A stretch of DNA of 64,000 bases from Allobosea lathyri. GTDB taxonomy: Bacteria; Pseudomonadota; Alphaproteobacteria; Rhizobiales; Beijerinckiaceae. Below the pieces are notes generated by a model, which was not told the origin of the DNA, did not search any database, and was given only the letters and a program-made list of their open reading frames with translations. Of the stretch, positions 32,858 through 41,052 are shown one piece after another. The position numbers and the translations under genes were made by a program. The stretch spans positions 248,001 to 312,000 of the forward strand of contig NZ_FNUY01000006.1 in NCBI RefSeq assembly GCF_900108245.1, read 5' to 3'. How positions within the stretch are numbered: the stretch's first letter is position 1; each line of letters begins with the position of its first letter.

Positions 32858-33907
32858 ATGGTTCAGTATGTAGGCGTCGAGAACATGGTCCGGCTGATCG
32901 GTTCAGTCGGCATCGAATCGTACCTGATCGGGCTGGCCGGCTATATCGAGGATGATTTCCGGCGCTGGGCCTCGTTCGAGAAGGCACCGCGCGTCGCCAG
33001 CCATTCCGCCGATGGCGTGATCGAGCTGATGCCGACCAGCGACGGGGCGTCCTACGCCTTCAAATATGTCAATGGTCATCCCAAGAACACGCGGTCGGGC
33101 CTGCAGACGGTCACGGCCTTCGGTGTGCTCTCCGATGTCGAGACCGGCTATCCGCGCTTGCTTTCGGAGATGACGCTGACCACGGCCTTGCGCACGGCTG
33201 CAACCTCGGCTGTCGCGGCACGGCATCTGGCGCGCAAGGACGCCGCGACGATGGCGATCATCGGGCTCGGCTCGCAGTCGGAGTTCCAGGCCTTCGCCTT
33301 CAAGGCGCTGCTCGGCATCCGCAAGCTGCGCGTCTTCGATATCGATCCGTTGGCGACGGCGAAGTTCCTGGCCAATCTTGGGCAGCATGATTTCGAGATC
33401 GAGGTCGCGGCGAGCGCGCAGGAGGTCGTTCTGGGCGCCGACATCATCACGACGGTCACGGCCGACAAGCTCAATGCGACGATCCTCTCCGACAACATGA
33501 TCGGGGCCGGCGTGCATATCAACGCGGTCGGCGGCGACTGCCCCGGCAAGACCGAGCTGCAGAGCGACATCCTGCTGCGTGCCGATGTCTTCGTCGAATT
33601 TCCCGAGCAGACGCGGATCGAGGGCGAGATCCAACAGATGGCGGCCGATTTCCCGGTCACGGAACTCTGGCGCGTGATCATGGGTGAGGCGGCAGGCCGC
33701 CGTGGCCGCGACCAGATCACCATCTTCGATTCCGTCGGCTTCGCCACGGAGGACTTTTCGGCCCTGCGCTATCTGCGCGATCAGGTCGTCGGCACCGATT
33801 ATTTCGACGAAATCGACCTGCTCACCGAGCCGGAAGACCCGCGCAATCTCTTCGGCCTGCTCGGCCAGACCGGCCCCTTCCCGCGTTCCATCCCTGGCAT
33901 CCGGTAG
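32858..33907 (+). CDS. Ornithine cyclodeaminase
   Basis: A 349-residue member of the ornithine cyclodeaminase/mu-crystallin family, which converts L-ornithine to L-proline and ammonia with bound NAD+. The catalytic/substrate region includes FKYVNGHPKNT near 68-78. The nucleotide-binding loop is IIGLGSQSEF near 133-142. NAVGGDCPGKTEL near 224-236 carries the conserved aspartate. Length matches the long form found with arginine catabolism genes. The start is ATG 32858. The ctlX start follows two bases after its stop, so the two are co-transcribed. Confidence 0.92.
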   Translation: MVQYVGVENMVRLIGSVGIESYLIGLAGYIEDDFRRWASFEKAPRVASHSADGVIELMPTSDGASYAFKYVNGHPKNTRSGLQTVTAFGVLSDVETGYPRLLSEMTLTTALRTAATSAVAARHLARKDAATMAIIGLGSQSEFQAFAFKALLGIRKLRVFDIDPLATAKFLANLGQHDFEIEVAASAQEVVLGADIITTVTADKLNATILSDNMIGAGVHINAVGGDCPGKTELQSDILLRADVFVEFPEQTRIEGEIQQMAADFPVTELWRVIMGEAAGRRGRDQITIFDSVGFATEDFSALRYLRDQVVGTDYFDEIDLLTEPEDPRNLFGLLGQTGPFPRSIPGIR

Positions 33908-33909
33908 TC

Positions 33910-34893
33910 ATGCAGAAGCTCTCCGTTCAGGCGCCGCGAAGCGTCGTGATGATCCGCCCGCAGCATTTCAGCCCCAATCCGGCGACTGCGGAGGACAATG
34001 CCTTCCAGGCCAATGATGCGCTGCGCACGGCGGCTGCCATCGCCACTGCCGCCCATGGCGAGGTCACGCAGGCGGCCAAGCGGCTGGAGGCGGCCGGTGT
34101 CACCGTCCATCTCTTCGAGGACGAGAGCAGGGCGACACCCGATTCGGTCTTCCCGAACAATTGGTTCTCGACCCATTCGGGCGGGCATGTCGCGCTCTAT
34201 CCGATGTTCTCGCCGAGCCGGCGCAAGGAGCGCAGGCAGGACGTGATCGAGATGCTGAAGCATCGCTATCGCGTGCAGGACGTGATCGACTATTCCGGGC
34301 TCGAACAGGACGGCGTGTATCTCGAAGGCACTGGCGCGATGGTGCTCGACCATATCGAGCGCGTGGCCTATGCGGCGCGCTCGAACCGTACCAATGAGGT
34401 CGCGCTGGAGCGGTTCTGCACGCATTTCAACTTCGAGCCGGTGGTGTTCGATGCGGTCGATGCCGAGAGCCGGCCGATCTACCACACCAATGTGCTGATG
34501 TGCATCGGCACGGATTTCTGCCTGATCGGCCTTGCGACCATTCGCGACGCCGCGCGCCGGGCCGAGATCGCGGAGCGTCTTGCCGAGACGGGGCGAACCA
34601 TCATCGATCTCAGCCATGAACAGATCGGCGACTTCGCCGGCAATGCGATCGAACTGCAGGGCAGGGACGGGCGCGTCGTGGCGTTGTCGTCGCGGGCGCT
34701 TGGGGCGTTGCGGCCCGATCAGGTTGCGGCGCTGGAGCGCTCCGTGACGCTGCTGCCGCTGAATGTGGCAACCATCGAGCTCGCCGGCGGCTCGGTTCGC
34801 TGCATGCTCGCCGGCATCCACCTTGCGGCGCGTGGAGCGCTCAAGGCATCCGGCGCGAACCCCGCGGAGGCGGCGCTTCTCAGCGCTCCGTGA
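33910..34893 (+). CDS. ctlX: Citrulline hydrolase-type guanidino-modifying enzyme (CtlX)
   Basis: A 327-residue protein of the amidinotransferase/deiminase fold. Marks: MIRPQHFSPNPATAEDNAFQ near 15-34, VFPNNWFSTH near 80-89, the conserved EGTGAMVLDH near 139-148, and the nucleophile Cys298 in GGSVRCMLAGIHL. CtlX enzymes hydrolyse citrulline to ornithine; the linked ornithine cyclodeaminase would then give proline. Dimethylarginine hydrolysis is an alternative within the fold. The 3' end overlaps the convergent OmpA-type gene by 14 bases. Confidence 0.85.
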   Translation: MQKLSVQAPRSVVMIRPQHFSPNPATAEDNAFQANDALRTAAAIATAAHGEVTQAAKRLEAAGVTVHLFEDESRATPDSVFPNNWFSTHSGGHVALYPMFSPSRRKERRQDVIEMLKHRYRVQDVIDYSGLEQDGVYLEGTGAMVLDHIERVAYAARSNRTNEVALERFCTHFNFEPVVFDAVDAESRPIYHTNVLMCIGTDFCLIGLATIRDAARRAEIAERLAETGRTIIDLSHEQIGDFAGNAIELQGRDGRVVALSSRALGALRPDQVAALERSVTLLPLNVATIELAGGSVRCMLAGIHLAARGALKASGANPAEAALLSAP

Positions 34894-35896
34894 TCTTGAA
34901 CTCGATCCGGCGGTTGCGCCTGTAGGCGTCGTCATTATTGGCGACGTCGAGCGGCTGGAACTCGCCGAAGCCGGTTGCCGCGATGCGATCGGCAGGCAGG
35001 CCGCGCGTGATCAGGTATTCGACCACCGCGATGGCGCGGGCAGCCGAGAGGCTCCAGTTCGAGGGGAATTGCGGCGAGCGGATCGGGCGGTTGTCGGTAT
35101 GGCCGTCGACGCGCAGGATCCAGGGAATGTCGGGCGGCATCTCGCGGCCGAGATCGACGAGGACGGTGGCCAGCTTGTCGAGCTCCGCGCGACCTTCCGG
35201 CTTCAGCACGGCCTGTCCGACATCGAAGAAGACCTCGGACTGGAAGACGAAGCGGTCTCCGACGACGCGGATGTCGGGGCGCGTGCCGAGCACCTGACGC
35301 AGGCGGCCGAAGAAGTCGGAGCGATAGCGCGCCAGTTCCTGCACGCGCTGGGCCAGGGCCACGTTGAGCCGCGAGCCGAGTTCGGAAATACGGGTCTGCG
35401 ATTCCTTGTCCTTGGCCTCGGAGGCGTTGAGAGCCTCCTCAAGCGCAGCCAGCTGGCGGCGCATCGCGATGATCTGCTGGTTGACGAAATCGACCGCCGC
35501 CTGCGCGCGCGCCGAGAGCTGCTTTTCGGTGTCGAGCGCCTTCTGGGTCTCGGCGAGTTGGGCCGGGCCGTTGCTGGCCTGCGAATCGAGCATGCCTTGA
35601 ATGCGGCCGCGCTCGCCCTGCTCACGCGTCAGCGACGATTGCAGCAGGGTCAGGCTTTCCTGCGCCTGCCGGTTCGATGAGCGCTCAAGCGCCAGCAGGT
35701 CGGTCAGTTCCGAAATCTGGCGGTTGAGCCGCTCAAGCGCCGAATCCTTGCCGGTCAGCTCCTGCGAGAGGAAGAACTGGCCGAGCACGAAGACCGAAAG
35801 CAGGAAGACGATGCCGATCAGCATCGTCGACAGCGCGTCGACGAAGCCGGGCCAGAAATTCGTTTCCTCGCGGCGATGGGCGCGGGAGAGGGCCAT
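34880..35896 (-). CDS. Peptidoglycan-binding OmpA/MotB-like protein with coiled coil
   Basis: A 338-residue protein. A short cytoplasmic tail precedes one membrane segment (about 17-40, starting FWPGFVDALSTMLIGIVFLL), which carries the single aspartate (D21) typical of MotB-type proton channels. A long coiled coil spans about 45-190, and an OmpA-like peptidoglycan-binding domain follows (VDGHTDNRPIRSPQFPSNW near 268-286). With the MotA/ExbB-like gene upstream it should form a proton-driven stator-like complex spanning the periplasm. The two are 47 bases apart on the same strand. Its cellular role is unknown. Confidence 0.87.
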   Translation of the reverse strand: MALSRAHRREETNFWPGFVDALSTMLIGIVFLLSVFVLGQFFLSQELTGKDSALERLNRQISELTDLLALERSSNRQAQESLTLLQSSLTREQGERGRIQGMLDSQASNGPAQLAETQKALDTEKQLSARAQAAVDFVNQQIIAMRRQLAALEEALNASEAKDKESQTRISELGSRLNVALAQRVQELARYRSDFFGRLRQVLGTRPDIRVVGDRFVFQSEVFFDVGQAVLKPEGRAELDKLATVLVDLGREMPPDIPWILRVDGHTDNRPIRSPQFPSNWSLSAARAIAVVEYLITRGLPADRIAATGFGEFQPLDVANNDDAYRRNRRIEFKITER

Positions 35897-35943
35897 GGCG
35901 GTTCAGGCTCCTGCGGATCGGGGCGGCTGGGTCGCGGGCTGGA

Positions 35944-36954
35944 TCATGGCTCCCTGACGTTGTCGGCAGCAAGACGCTCGATCAGGCGCTTCATGTCCTT
36001 TTCGCGGGAGGCCTGTGCCTCGACCCAGTCGCGGATGAGCTGCTGCTCCGAGCGCATGTGCTGGACGAGGCCCTGAATGCCTTCGGCCAGATTGGCGAGC
36101 GCCTGCGTCGCCGCGCGATTATTGGCGCCGCCTTCGGCCATGGCGGCGCTGAGCTTGTCGAAGCGGTCGTTGAGCGGGTCGCCATGCGCCAGCGGCTGGA
36201 AGGCGGTGACCGGCGTCGCGGTGCGTGACCCCAGCCAGCTTTCGAGCTCGTTGCGGAACCGCCGCTGCGCCTGCCCGACCTGCAGATCGAGGAAGCCCAG
36301 GATCAGCGAGCCGGCGATGCCGAAGAGCGAGGACGAGAACGACAGGCCCATGCCGGCGAGCGGGGCGGCGAGGCCGGCCTTGAGCTCGTCGAAGAGGACG
36401 CCGGCCTCTGCGCCCGTGCGCAGGCTCTTGATGACGTTGCCGATGGAGCCGACCGTGTCGAGCAGGCCCCAGAACGTGCCGAGCAGGCCGAGGAAGACGA
36501 GCAGGCCGGCGAGATAGTGCAACACCTCGCGCCCGTCATCGAGCCGCACCGCGACCGATTCGAGCACCGTGACGGCCTGTGCCGGGGCGAGGGTTCCGCG
36601 GTCGAGCTCCGGAAGGATGGGGCCCAGCGGCGCGATGATCTGGCCGCGCTCGATCTCCGCCTGCGCCGGGGCGGCCGCCAGCCGCGTCGCGGCGCGGGCT
36701 TCGCTGTGGAGGCGCCAGAATTCGCGCAGCGCGATCAGCACGCCGACGAAGAGCGAGCCGAGAATCAGGCCGTTCAGGCCCGGATTGGTCATGAAGGCGG
36801 TGGCCAGCCCGCCCTGCAGGATGAATCCGAGGAAGCCGATCAAAGCGAGGAAGAGCAGCGCCCGGACGAGATAGCGCAGCGGACGCGAGAAGCGGGTTTC
36901 CTCCCGCGTGGGCGCGACCGTTACCGGTTCGGTCGCCAGAGCCTCATTCGCCAT
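35944..36954 (-). CDS. MotA/TolQ/ExbB-like proton channel protein
   Basis: A 336-residue membrane protein. It has membrane segments near 30-52, 60-80, 142-165 and 190-218. The LLVFLGLLGTFWGLLDTVGSIGNVI region (split near 148-172) and LAAPLAGMGLSFSSSLFGIAGSL near 192-214 match the MotA/TolQ/ExbB family. A helical cytoplasmic tail follows (about 250-336). It partners the OmpA/MotB-like protein encoded just downstream. The flagellar MotA signature is absent and no flagellar genes are nearby, so a non-flagellar envelope role is more likely. The start is ATG 36954. Confidence 0.87.
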   Translation of the reverse strand: MANEALATEPVTVAPTREETRFSRPLRYLVRALLFLALIGFLGFILQGGLATAFMTNPGLNGLILGSLFVGVLIALREFWRLHSEARAATRLAAAPAQAEIERGQIIAPLGPILPELDRGTLAPAQAVTVLESVAVRLDDGREVLHYLAGLLVFLGLLGTFWGLLDTVGSIGNVIKSLRTGAEAGVLFDELKAGLAAPLAGMGLSFSSSLFGIAGSLILGFLDLQVGQAQRRFRNELESWLGSRTATPVTAFQPLAHGDPLNDRFDKLSAAMAEGGANNRAATQALANLAEGIQGLVQHMRSEQQLIRDWVEAQASREKDMKRLIERLAADNVREP

Positions 36955-36976
36955 GCTTCGTCTTCCATTCGCCCCA

Positions 36977-37024
36977 GAGCACGATGCCGAAAAGCGGAAA
37001 CCGGTTTTCGATCGACATCATGCC
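36977..37024. repeat. Short palindromic repeat, family D (copy D1)
   Basis: agcacgatgccgaaaagcgg / ccggttttcgatcgacatca is an imperfect inverted repeat of about 48 bases with the core gaaaagcggaaaccggttttc. It matches copy D2 at 52554. It lies between same-strand genes. Confidence 0.7.
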
Positions 37025-37098
37025 CTAATTTGCCGTCGCAAGGGAGACTGTCGCCTCCCATGCCGTCAGGATCAAGCGTGAAAGATCAGAGATATATG

Positions 37099-37887
37099 TC
37101 AGCCGACTGACTTCAGGGCGGCGCGCAGCGCCTGCTCGCCCACTTCGTTGCCGCAGATGATGTCACGCGCAGCAGTCGGCTGCTTGCCGTCAAGCGTGCC
37201 GAAGGTGCCGCCGGCCTCGCGGATCATCACGGCGCCGGCCGCGAAATCCCAGGTGTTGAGGCCGCGCTCCCAATAGGCGTCCATGCGGCCCGCCGCGACA
37301 TAGGCGATGTCGAGCGCGGCTGCACCCATGCGGCGGACATTGGCGAAACGCGGCATGACCGCGCCGAGTTCGTGCAGGAAGAGCGGGTGGCCGCCCTTGC
37401 CGATATGGGGCACGCCCATGCCGATCAGCATGTCGGCAGGCTCGTTGCGGCCGGAGACGCGCATGCGGCGGTTGTTGACATAGGCGCCCTTGCCCTTCTC
37501 GGCCATGAACAGCTCGTCCTTGGCGGCGTCGTAGATCACGCCGGCGATGAACTGGTTGTCGCGCTCCAGCGCCACCGAGATGTTCCAGTGCGGGATGCCG
37601 CGCAGGAAGTTGTGGGTGCCGTCGAGCGGGTCGATATGCCAGCGGTTGCTCTCGTCGGTGCCGGGGACGACGCCGCTCTCTTCCATGACGAAGCCATAGC
37701 CCGGGCGAGCCTTCTCCAGCGCGGCGCGGATGATCTCCTCGGCCTTGTGATCGGCCTTGGAGACGAAATCGCCGGGGCCCTTGGCAAGAACCTGCAGGTT
37801 TTCGACCTCGCCGAAATCGCGCTTGAGTGAGCGGGACGCCTTCATCACGGCGTCGGTCATCACGGTCATCAGGGGGGAGCGGATCAT
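37099..37887 (-). CDS. suhB: Inositol monophosphatase family protein
   Basis: A 262-residue member of the inositol monophosphatase family. Metal-binding motifs: MEESG (about residues 68-72), DPLDGTHNFLRGIPHWNISVAL (about 86-107), and the C-terminal WDFAAGAVMIREAGG near 213-227. It hydrolyses myo-inositol-1-phosphate or a similar sugar phosphate; SuhB also has RNA-polymerase roles in E. coli, not testable here. ATG 37887 has GAGG 6 bases upstream. The symbol is by family resemblance. Confidence 0.88.
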   Translation of the reverse strand: MIRSPLMTVMTDAVMKASRSLKRDFGEVENLQVLAKGPGDFVSKADHKAEEIIRAALEKARPGYGFVMEESGVVPGTDESNRWHIDPLDGTHNFLRGIPHWNISVALERDNQFIAGVIYDAAKDELFMAEKGKGAYVNNRRMRVSGRNEPADMLIGMGVPHIGKGGHPLFLHELGAVMPRFANVRRMGAAALDIAYVAAGRMDAYWERGLNTWDFAAGAVMIREAGGTFGTLDGKQPTAARDIICGNEVGEQALRAALKSVG

Positions 37888-37942
37888 CTTAACCTCATGC
37901 GCGTCGGGCGCGATGCTTGAAAGGGCCGGCTTGTCCTCTCGA

Positions 37943-38001
37943 AGCCCTCATCCCGAGGAGCAAGTCGAGACGCTGCTTCGCGGCTCCTCAGGATGAGGGC
38001 T
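37943..38001. repeat. Palindromic repeat, family A (copy A7, internally deleted)
   Basis: Only 59 bases long: left end agccctcatcccgaggagc, a short piece of the middle (gtcgagacgctgc), then the right end gcggctcctcaggatgagggct. The inner arms present in full copies are missing, so it looks like a deletion derivative. Confidence 0.82.
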
Positions 38002-38028
38002 GAGGATATCAGCCAAAGAGTTCTGTCG

Positions 38029-38991
38029 TCACTTGCTCGGCTGGCTCGGCGTAGTCAAGGCGGCGCCTTCGATCCGGTTTGCCGCGAGCAGCGCCGCGCG
38101 GCGTTGCTGCTCGGGGTTGAGCCGGTCGAAAAGCTGGTCGAGCGAGGGATCGTCGAGGCCCTGCGAGCGGGCCGCGAGATGCCAGGCCGCCGCCTCGATC
38201 GAGTCGGGCGGGATGCCGCGCCCGGACTGGTAGAGGCGCGCGATACGGTTCTGTGCGATCGGATTGCCCTTGCCGGCGGCGCGCAGGAAGAGCTTGGCCG
38301 CCGCGGTCTCGTCCTTGGCTGTGCCGGTGCCGTTGAACAGCATGATCGCGTATTCGACTTCGGCCGGCACGCTGCCGATGCGGCTGGCCCTGGCCATCCA
38401 TTCGGCGGCCTTCGCGTCGCTCTGCGGCATGCCGCGCCCCTGCTTGGCGAGAATGCCGAGCGCATGCATGGCGTCGCCGAGATTGGCGCTGGCGGCGATC
38501 TCGAGGCTGGCGACGGCCCGCTTGTCGTCGTCGGGCTGTCCCGTCGCCAGCAGGGCCAGCGCGAGGTTGTAGTTGGCTGCCGGGTGCCCGGCTGCGGCCG
38601 CCTTCTCCAGCAGGGCGCCGGCGCGTGCGGGATCGCGCTTGCCGCTGCGCTCGTCGAGCAGGACGGTCGCCAGCGCGAAGGCGGCGTTGATGTCGCCGCG
38701 CGCCTCGGCTCGCTCATACCATTCGGTGGCGATCCTCTGGTTTTCGGGCACGCCGAGGCCCAGCCGGTAGATCTCGCCGAGCAGGGTCATGGCGGCCGCA
38801 TCGTTGCTGTCGGCCTCGACACGTTTCAACGCTTCGCTCAGGGCGCGGCGATAATGCCCCGCCTGATAGGCGCCATAGGCGTAGTCGGGGGCAGGCTCGG
38901 CCAGAGCAGGCGCAGCCAGAACCGGCGCGGCCAGAACCGGCGCGGCGAAGAGCAGGCCGGCGAGCACGAGGCCGCGGCGGACCAACCTCAT
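38029..38991 (-). CDS. Sel1-like repeat protein, secreted
   Basis: A 320-residue protein. The N-terminal signal peptide (about 1-28) contains a repeated AAPVLAAPVLAAPALAEP stretch, which arose from duplicated codons near 38905-38945. The rest is made of Sel1/TPR-like repeats (for example AAAAGHPAANYNLALALLATG, ASANLGDAMHALGILAKQGRGM, AGKGNPIAQNRIARLYQSGRGI). It is probably a periplasmic protein-interaction scaffold. The start ATG 38991 overlaps the thiE-like stop by 4 bases, so it is coupled to that gene. Confidence 0.88.
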   Translation of the reverse strand: MRLVRRGLVLAGLLFAAPVLAAPVLAAPALAEPAPDYAYGAYQAGHYRRALSEALKRVEADSNDAAAMTLLGEIYRLGLGVPENQRIATEWYERAEARGDINAAFALATVLLDERSGKRDPARAGALLEKAAAAGHPAANYNLALALLATGQPDDDKRAVASLEIAASANLGDAMHALGILAKQGRGMPQSDAKAAEWMARASRIGSVPAEVEYAIMLFNGTGTAKDETAAAKLFLRAAGKGNPIAQNRIARLYQSGRGIPPDSIEAAAWHLAARSQGLDDPSLDQLFDRLNPEQQRRAALLAANRIEGAALTTPSQPSK

Positions 38992-39641
38992 CGCGCCGAT
39001 TTCCGGGCGGCGCGGGCAGCGATCGCGGCATTGGCCTGGGCGACGAGGCCGCGCAGATCCTGCTCCTCGTCGAAGGCCCAGGCCCCGAGCGCGATGAATT
39101 CGGCGCCAGTCTCGACGAGCGGGCCGATGGAATCGGCATCGGGCGCATAGGCGACGCAAGGCGTCTCGAAGATCTCGGCCCACCAGCCGGCACGCTCGAT
39201 CACGGCCGGCAAGGGCGGGATCGAACCGTCGGGGCGCGGCTCGCCGAACATGACGTAGTCGACGCCGGCCTCGCCCATATCCATCGCGTCATGGCGGGCG
39301 CGCAGGCCGCCTGCGCCGATGATGCGTTCGTTCTTCAGGCTGGAGCGGGCCTCGGCGATGCCTTCGGGACCGCTGGTCAGGTGCACGCCGTCGGCGCCAC
39401 CGCGCGTCGCGACCAAAGCGGACGCTTCGACCACGAGAGCGACATTGCCCGACTGGACTGGGCCCGCGAGGCGCTTGACTCGCTCGATGCGGCTGCGCTC
39501 GTCGCCATCGGCAAGGCGCAGCACGATCGCGGCGATATCGCCGCCGGCCATGGCCTGCATCAGGCGAAACGCCATCGCCTCGGCATCCGAGACCGGCGGG
39601 GTTACGAGCATCAGGCGGGTGGGTGTGGGATGTGTCGTCAT
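38988..39641 (-). CDS. Thiamine phosphate synthase-like protein
   Basis: A 217-residue TIM-barrel protein of the ThiE family, which joins HMP-PP and thiazole phosphate to form thiamine phosphate. Residues fitting the family are GGADGVHLTSGPEGIAEAR near 82-100, GAGGLRARHDAMDMGEAGVDYVMFGEP near 109-135, and a late GAEFIALGAWAF. The pyrophosphate-binding and TEST-like regions of true ThiE are altered, so it may be a non-canonical relative. ATG 39641 overlaps the benE stop (ATGA). Context with a carboxylate symporter and a Sel1 protein gives no thiamine hint. Confidence 0.72.
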   Translation of the reverse strand: MTTHPTPTRLMLVTPPVSDAEAMAFRLMQAMAGGDIAAIVLRLADGDERSRIERVKRLAGPVQSGNVALVVEASALVATRGGADGVHLTSGPEGIAEARSSLKNERIIGAGGLRARHDAMDMGEAGVDYVMFGEPRPDGSIPPLPAVIERAGWWAEIFETPCVAYAPDADSIGPLVETGAEFIALGAWAFDEEQDLRGLVAQANAAIAARAARKSAR

Positions 39642-40792
39642 GATCTTGCGCGCAAACGGCCCGCCAGCGCGTCCAATGTCAAGACGCTGAGACCGGCGAC
39701 CAGGCTCCAGAAGGCGGAACCTACTCCAAAAAGCGAGAGACTGGATGCAGCAACCGCAAAGGCGATGACCGCGGCGAAGCGTTCCCTGTCCGACGACATG
39801 GCCTGGCCGAGCGCGCCCGTCAGCGAACCGACGAGGCCCAGGCCGGCGACCGCGACGATCAGCGCCTTGGGCAACGCCAGCAGCAGCGCGATCAGCAGCC
39901 CGGTGCAGCCGGCAATGACGAGGTAGGAGAAGCCGTAGATCACGCCCGCTTTCCAGCGCTGCGCCGGGTCGGGATGGGTGTCGCCGCCGGTGCAGATCGA
40001 GGCGCTGATCGCCGCCATGTTGGACATATGCGCGCCGAAGGGAGCGGTTACCAGCGAGGCGAACCCGGTAGCGAAGAGGGCTGGTGCCGTCGGCGGGCTG
40101 TAGCCGGCGGCCCGGAGCACGGCAAAGCCCGGCAGGTTCTGGGCGGCCATGGTGACGAGATAGAGCGGGACGCCGATGCCGAGCATGGCGGCAATACCGA
40201 AGCGCGGCGTGACGAATTCGAGGCCGGTCAGCACGACCTCTCCGGCCGGCCAGTGGGCGAGCCCGCCAAGGAAGCTGATGGCGATCCCCGTTATCAGCGC
40301 CGCGATGACGCCGAGGAAGGGGTTGAAGAGCCGCGCGACGAGGAAGACCGCCAGCAAGGGCAGCACCATCAGCGGCGAGGCCCGCATCTCGTCGAAGACG
40401 GCGGCGACGAAGCGGAAGATCACGCCCGCCAGCATGGCGGACGCGATCGGCATCGGGATGCGCTCGATCAGCGCGCCGAGCGGCCGGAAGGCAGCCGTCA
40501 GCATCATCAGCACGGCGGCGAGGAGGAAGGCGCCGACCGCCGAGGCCATGTCGAAGCCGCTCGCTGCGGCAATCAGCGCCGCGCCCGGCGTCGACCAGGC
40601 ACAGATCATCGGCATGCGGTAGCGCCAGGACAGCCAGATGCTCGGCAGGGCGGTGCCAATGGCGAGTGCGGCGACCCATGACACGGTTTGGGCCGGCGTC
40701 GCACCCAACGCCTGCGCCGCGGACAAGATGACGGCAACGGAGGCGGCGAAGCCGACGAAGACCGCGACCAGCGCTGAGAAGACAATCGACAT
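39638..40792 (-). CDS. benE: BenE family benzoate/H+ symporter-like transporter
   Basis: A 384-residue membrane protein with about 12 hydrophobic segments. The family features are QTVSWVAALAIGTALPSIWLSWRYRMPMICAWSTPGAALIA (split, about 35-75) and APFGAHMSNMAAISASICTGGD near 250-271. BenE proteins import benzoate with a proton; related ones carry other aromatic or hydrophobic acids. No aromatic degradation gene is adjacent. The start is ATG 40792. It heads a translationally coupled benE-thiE-Sel1 run with two ATGA overlaps. Confidence 0.9.
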   Translation of the reverse strand: MSIVFSALVAVFVGFAASVAVILSAAQALGATPAQTVSWVAALAIGTALPSIWLSWRYRMPMICAWSTPGAALIAAASGFDMASAVGAFLLAAVLMMLTAAFRPLGALIERIPMPIASAMLAGVIFRFVAAVFDEMRASPLMVLPLLAVFLVARLFNPFLGVIAALITGIAISFLGGLAHWPAGEVVLTGLEFVTPRFGIAAMLGIGVPLYLVTMAAQNLPGFAVLRAAGYSPPTAPALFATGFASLVTAPFGAHMSNMAAISASICTGGDTHPDPAQRWKAGVIYGFSYLVIAGCTGLLIALLLALPKALIVAVAGLGLVGSLTGALGQAMSSDRERFAAVIAFAVAASSLSLFGVGSAFWSLVAGLSVLTLDALAGRLRARS

Positions 40793-41052
40793 GACGGCTC
40801 TTGAGGCGGGATCTTGCGGCGGGCGCTTGCGACGGGATGGCTAGCCGACTGGGGACGGCCGGATGGTGCACCCTTCAATCAGAAATCGTACTGCCCCGGA
40901 AGGCCCGCGCGGGAGGCATCGGCATGTCGCGCTTGCCGGTCACCCCGCGTTGCCTGTCACATCGCGCTTGCCTGTCACGGCTCCGTCAACGCCACGGCCT
41001 AGCTTTCGATTTCGTCCAATTCGAATCTGATGCAAGCGCCGGGAGCATGAGC

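Noticed and set aside
34880..36954. Zorya-type phage defence (ZorA/ZorB-like pair)
   Set aside because: The MotA/MotB-like architecture resembles ZorAB, but no helicase, nuclease or other Zorya partner is adjacent. The neighbours are ctlX and an inositol monophosphatase gene, so this looks like a chromosomal envelope complex.
39642..40900. A TPP riboswitch for the ThiE-like gene
   Set aside because: The ThiE-like gene overlaps benE and has no leader of its own. I see no THI-box pattern upstream of benE either.
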